Position numbers and translations under genes: made by a program. The notes under the pieces were generated by a model. The model was not told the origin of the DNA. It did no database searches and was given only the letters and a program-made list of their open reading frames with translations. A stretch of DNA of 64,000 nt from Nitrospirales bacterium. Lineage in GTDB: Bacteria; Nitrospirota; Nitrospiria; Nitrospirales; UBA8639. The stretch is taken from assembly GCA_021603905.1 (NCBI GenBank), contig BQIU01000003.1:1-64000 (forward strand). Direction: 5' to 3'. Of the stretch, positions 61,450 to 64,000 are shown one piece after another. Each line of letters opens with the position of its first letter. The first letter of the stretch is position 1.

Positions 61450-62850
61450 TTATTGAGTCAGCTTGTTATAGGCATCATATGCCGCCACTTTATAACATTC
61501 AGCTAGAGTGGGATAATTGAATACAGTATTCAGAAAGTAGGATAGTCCCCCGCCTGTCCCCATCACCGCCTGGCCAATATGGATCAACTCGGTCGCGCCC
61601 GTTCCAATTGCATGGACGCCAAGGAGCTTTTGATCGTAACGATGAAATAGCAGTTTTAATAATCCGCTGTCGTCACCTAAAATAGCGCCTCGCGCGATTT
61701 CTCTATATCGAGCCATTCCAACTTCATATGGGACCTTTAAATTCGTCAACTCCCGTTCTGTTTCGCCAACCATAGAAATTTCGGGAATGGCATAAATGCC
61801 TATGGGAAGATGCGAGAGCTTTGATTCAGTATCAACACCAAATGCATGACAGGCAGCTAAACGACCTTGTTCAGCTGATGTCGCTGCCAGGCCAGGATGT
61901 CCAATGACATCCCCCGCGGCAAAGATATGCGGAACCTTGGTGCGAAACTGCTCGTTAACTCTCAGACGCCCTCGAATATCGGCGGCCAACCCTGCTGCTT
62001 CCAAGTTGAGAGATTCTGTGGCACCCAAACGCCCTACAGAAAATAACGCGACATCTGAGACATGCCGCTTGCCTGATTCTAAATGAATCACGACCTTGCG
62101 TGGAGTTCCTGAAGATACCTCAAAATGCTCCACCGCTTCGCCGAGACGAAAGACCACATTTTTGTTCCGCATTTGATGGATAAGTTCATCGATAATTTCA
62201 TAATCAAGAAATTCCAAAGGTCTTTCACGTTTGTCTATGACTGTCACTTCCGTGCCTAATGCCGAGAACATCGAAGCGTATTCAATACCAATAACTCCAG
62301 ATCCAATCACAGCCATCGTTCGAGGTATCTGTTTGATTTGGAGGATACCATCACTATCAACAAGCCATTCACCGTCCGGATTCTTTCCTGGGGGAGGAGC
62401 TGGAATTGTGCCGACCGCTATCAAAATATGATCGGCTTCAATGAGGCACTCTTGATTTAAGTCATTAACAATAGTGCTGTGATCACTGATAAACCGTGCC
62501 GATCCGTGTACGACCGAAATGCCATTACGCCGAAGTTGTGACTCAACAACCTCTGATTCTTTCTGAACAATCAAACCTACTCGTGCCATCAATTGCTCCA
62601 TGGTTGGAACAGATTCCTCAAGAAATCCCTGGCGTGCCACCCTCAGGTCCATGGAAGGCATCAAAGAAAGAATCGCCTCACGAAATGTTTTACTTGGAAT
62701 AGTCCCTGTATCCACACAGACTCCTCCGACGATTCGCCTTTTTTCAATCACGGCAACCTTTCGCCCCAATTTGGCCGCTTGCACTGCTGCACGTTGACCG
62801 GCTGGACCACTCCCAATGCATAAGAGATCGAACTTGCGTGAAGCGGTCAT
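61450..62850 (-). CDS. sthA: Soluble pyridine nucleotide transhydrogenase
   Basis: This 466-residue flavoprotein belongs to the pyridine-nucleotide disulfide reductase fold. FAD binding is by LLCIGSGPAGQRAAVQAAKL and the GRLRVNEQFRTKVPHIFAAGD segment; NAD(P) by AVIGSGVIGIEYAS. The redox loop reads GGVCVDTGTIPSKT: Cys45 is present but the second Cys is Thr50, the hallmark of SthA as opposed to lipoamide dehydrogenases. It ends with the interface segment ending YDAYNKLTQ. It moves reducing equivalents between NADPH and NADH in the cytoplasm. The gene is single. Confidence 0.93.
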   Translation of the reverse strand: MTASRKFDLLCIGSGPAGQRAAVQAAKLGRKVAVIEKRRIVGGVCVDTGTIPSKTFREAILSLMPSMDLRVARQGFLEESVPTMEQLMARVGLIVQKESEVVESQLRRNGISVVHGSARFISDHSTIVNDLNQECLIEADHILIAVGTIPAPPPGKNPDGEWLVDSDGILQIKQIPRTMAVIGSGVIGIEYASMFSALGTEVTVIDKRERPLEFLDYEIIDELIHQMRNKNVVFRLGEAVEHFEVSSGTPRKVVIHLESGKRHVSDVALFSVGRLGATESLNLEAAGLAADIRGRLRVNEQFRTKVPHIFAAGDVIGHPGLAATSAEQGRLAACHAFGVDTESKLSHLPIGIYAIPEISMVGETERELTNLKVPYEVGMARYREIARGAILGDDSGLLKLLFHRYDQKLLGVHAIGTGATELIHIGQAVMGTGGGLSYFLNTVFNYPTLAECYKVAAYDAYNKLTQ

Positions 62851-63213
62851 AGGTCAAGCCCTTCCTTACGAACGTCATCAGTGATTTGTGACATACGAGA
62901 ATTTTTGCTATGAGTTCTCACCATAGGCATATCCGCTCTTTTCATTTTGAATATTGGACAACTAGTTCCGTAAATACCAGTGATGGTCTGAGTACTAGAA
63001 ATCGGAAATACATCACACACACTTTGTAACAAAACGATGTATTACTCGAGCTCGACATTCGTCATTCCTCACATAGCCCCACCCTGAGGGGAGTAGAGGA
63101 ATACGATGGTGACGCAGTATAATGACCAAATGCAATAGACCATGAAATTAGGGTCAAGGACCGTATACTGCTGGAGAAGACGTTTAGTAACTTATGACAT
63201 GATCGGAGGCATT
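62851..63213. other. Divergent promoter region of sthA and the CBS gene
   Basis: About 360 bases; a small GCCCCACCCTGAGGGGAG hairpin lies near 63076-63093. No gene recognised. Confidence 0.45.
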
Positions 63214-63648
63214 ATGGCAATCGACAAAGAAGCTCGGGCCGCGCTTCGAGCAAGCAAATTTGGGCAACTGACTGTCGGCTCATTAATGGAAACAACAGTT
63301 CGATCCGAAGAGGAAGATGCGAGTGCCGAGCTGGTGGCGTCTTTTCTTATGGAAGGATTTGGATCGGTACCCATCATTGATCCGACCAACCGCCTGGTTG
63401 GTCTGGTTTCCGAATTTGACCTTTTGAATGCTATTCGACAAGGGAAACGACTTGCGGATATCACGGCTGGAGAGATTATGACGGACAATCCGATCTCTGT
63501 CACACAAGGTACCGACGTGCTTACAGTAATCGATGTTCTACACAACAATCATCTTATTCGAGTCCCAGTAGTCGATGCTTCAGGTAAACTTGTTGGAATA
63601 TTGGCACGACGCGATGTCCTGCGCGGATACCTTCAGTCTAGCCCCTAA
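63214..63648 (+). CDS. CBS-domain protein
   Basis: CGGAGG before the ATG at 63214 fixes the start (MAIDKEARAALRASKFGQLT); the frame from 63142 is unsupported. The 144-residue product consists of two CBS motifs. The first contains EDASAELVASFLMEGFGSVP and NRLVGLVSEFDLLNAI. The second has IMTDNPISVTQGTDVLTVID and KLVGILARRDVLRGYL. Tandem CBS pairs bind adenine nucleotides and sense energy state. No effector domain is attached, so it probably acts on a partner protein. Confidence 0.9.
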   Translation: MAIDKEARAALRASKFGQLTVGSLMETTVRSEEEDASAELVASFLMEGFGSVPIIDPTNRLVGLVSEFDLLNAIRQGKRLADITAGEIMTDNPISVTQGTDVLTVIDVLHNNHLIRVPVVDASGKLVGILARRDVLRGYLQSSP

Positions 63649-64000
63649 ATTGACTCTCTGTTGAATGGAATACTTGAAGAGAAAACATGGACATCCAGGT
63701 CGATTAGGCTCTCTCAAGAATTGTGAACCGGAGCGGTAACAGTGTTAACTGGCCGTGCATTGCTCAAAGGAAGAGCAACGTTGTCTTCTCTGAATGCTGG
63801 AACATTAGAAACTCTCATTATTGAGATGGCATTGAAACACCTTACAAAATCAAACTGTCTTCACTTGTGTTGGACAGTCCACAAGCGAGGATTCACCAAT
63901 TTTCTACCATAAGACGATAGACGGTGGAACTATGGCCTTGTTGGCCATGCCACGGTCAGCTTGCTCCCCTAAGAGTGTCCTGCGACACGTCTCTTAATCA
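63649..64000. other. Right-edge intergenic region with two hairpins
   Basis: ATGGCC and GGCCAT pair around TTGTT near 63932-63948, and TAAGAG-TGTC pairs with GACA-(CGT)-CTCTTA near 63970-63997. They may belong to a leader or terminator of a gene beyond the edge. No coding frame was recognised. Confidence 0.4.

Overview
The window reads as chromosome of a Gram-negative, free-living bacterium. Lipoprotein and Sec signal peptides, TonB-dependent outer-membrane receptors, hybrid histidine kinases, a soluble transhydrogenase, RmuC, and the DUF4197 and TIGR03545 families all fit. The gene repertoire, the style of the TonB receptors and the roughly balanced base composition judged by eye remind me most of Nitrospirota (a marine-type Nitrospira). 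That placement is an inference: no rRNA, tRNA or other decisive marker lies in the window.

Layout. (1) 1-11.6 kb: the start of an AAA+ ATPase gene that runs off the left edge; a peptide/nickel-type ABC importer (binding lipoprotein and two permeases, no ATPases); a DUF3565 protein; a PAS-type hybrid histidine kinase; a small secreted coiled-coil protein; a frameshifted lipoprotein relic; a secreted alpha/beta hydrolase; a sulfatase-modifying-factor-like protein. (2) 11.7-41.1 kb: an iron/siderophore island. It holds three paralogous TonB-dependent siderophore receptors (A, B, C), each with its FecR-type anti-sigma regulator. ECF sigma factors are distributed unevenly: two at A, one at B, none at C. 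Two TonB proteins, a PepSY-type membrane protein, a MacAB-like efflux system whose ATPase lies about 10 kb from its permease, and a TPR-sulfotransferase accompany them. Two toxin-antitoxin pairs (BrnT-like and ParDE-like) lie between the receptor units. Two decayed genes flank receptor A: an Uma2 nuclease with an in-frame stop, and the first ~100 codons of what looks like a cyclic-peptide/siderophore exporter. (3) 41.1-55.2 kb: mostly housekeeping and hypothetical genes (methyltransferase, DsrE-like protein, VOC protein, DUF155, rmuC, zinc alcohol dehydrogenase, a response regulator, a PDZ protein, DUF4197, metallophosphoesterase, TIGR03545). (4) 55.2-64 kb: a repeat- and hairpin-rich intergenic region, a DEAD-box RNA helicase with a terminator-like hairpin in its leader, a large hybrid kinase, sthA and a CBS-domain protein.

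How the parts may work together. In cell-surface signalling of the FecIRA type, a loaded receptor signals through its N-terminal STN domain to FecR, which releases an ECF sigma factor that transcribes the receptor gene. TonB (energised by ExbBD, not seen here) powers import and PepSY-type proteins often handle the imported ferric siderophore. Fur-box-like sequences lie before one sigma gene and between FecR C and the second tonB. A 29-bp block is shared upstream of receptors A and C. The uneven sigma supply suggests cross-regulation between the three units.

A second theme is small repeated DNA. A ~100-bp element with inverted ends occurs twice between genes, and a related sequence lies in frame inside the second receiver domain of the kinase at 57.5-60.3 kb. 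Other families are a CCTAGGCGAC repeat, GTGAAGCGT-type degenerate repeats at the 3' ends of the receptors, a GGGGTCAGACTCGAA motif, and a 27-bp motif upstream of two unrelated genes. No CRISPR array, prophage, intact IS element, rRNA or tRNA was found.
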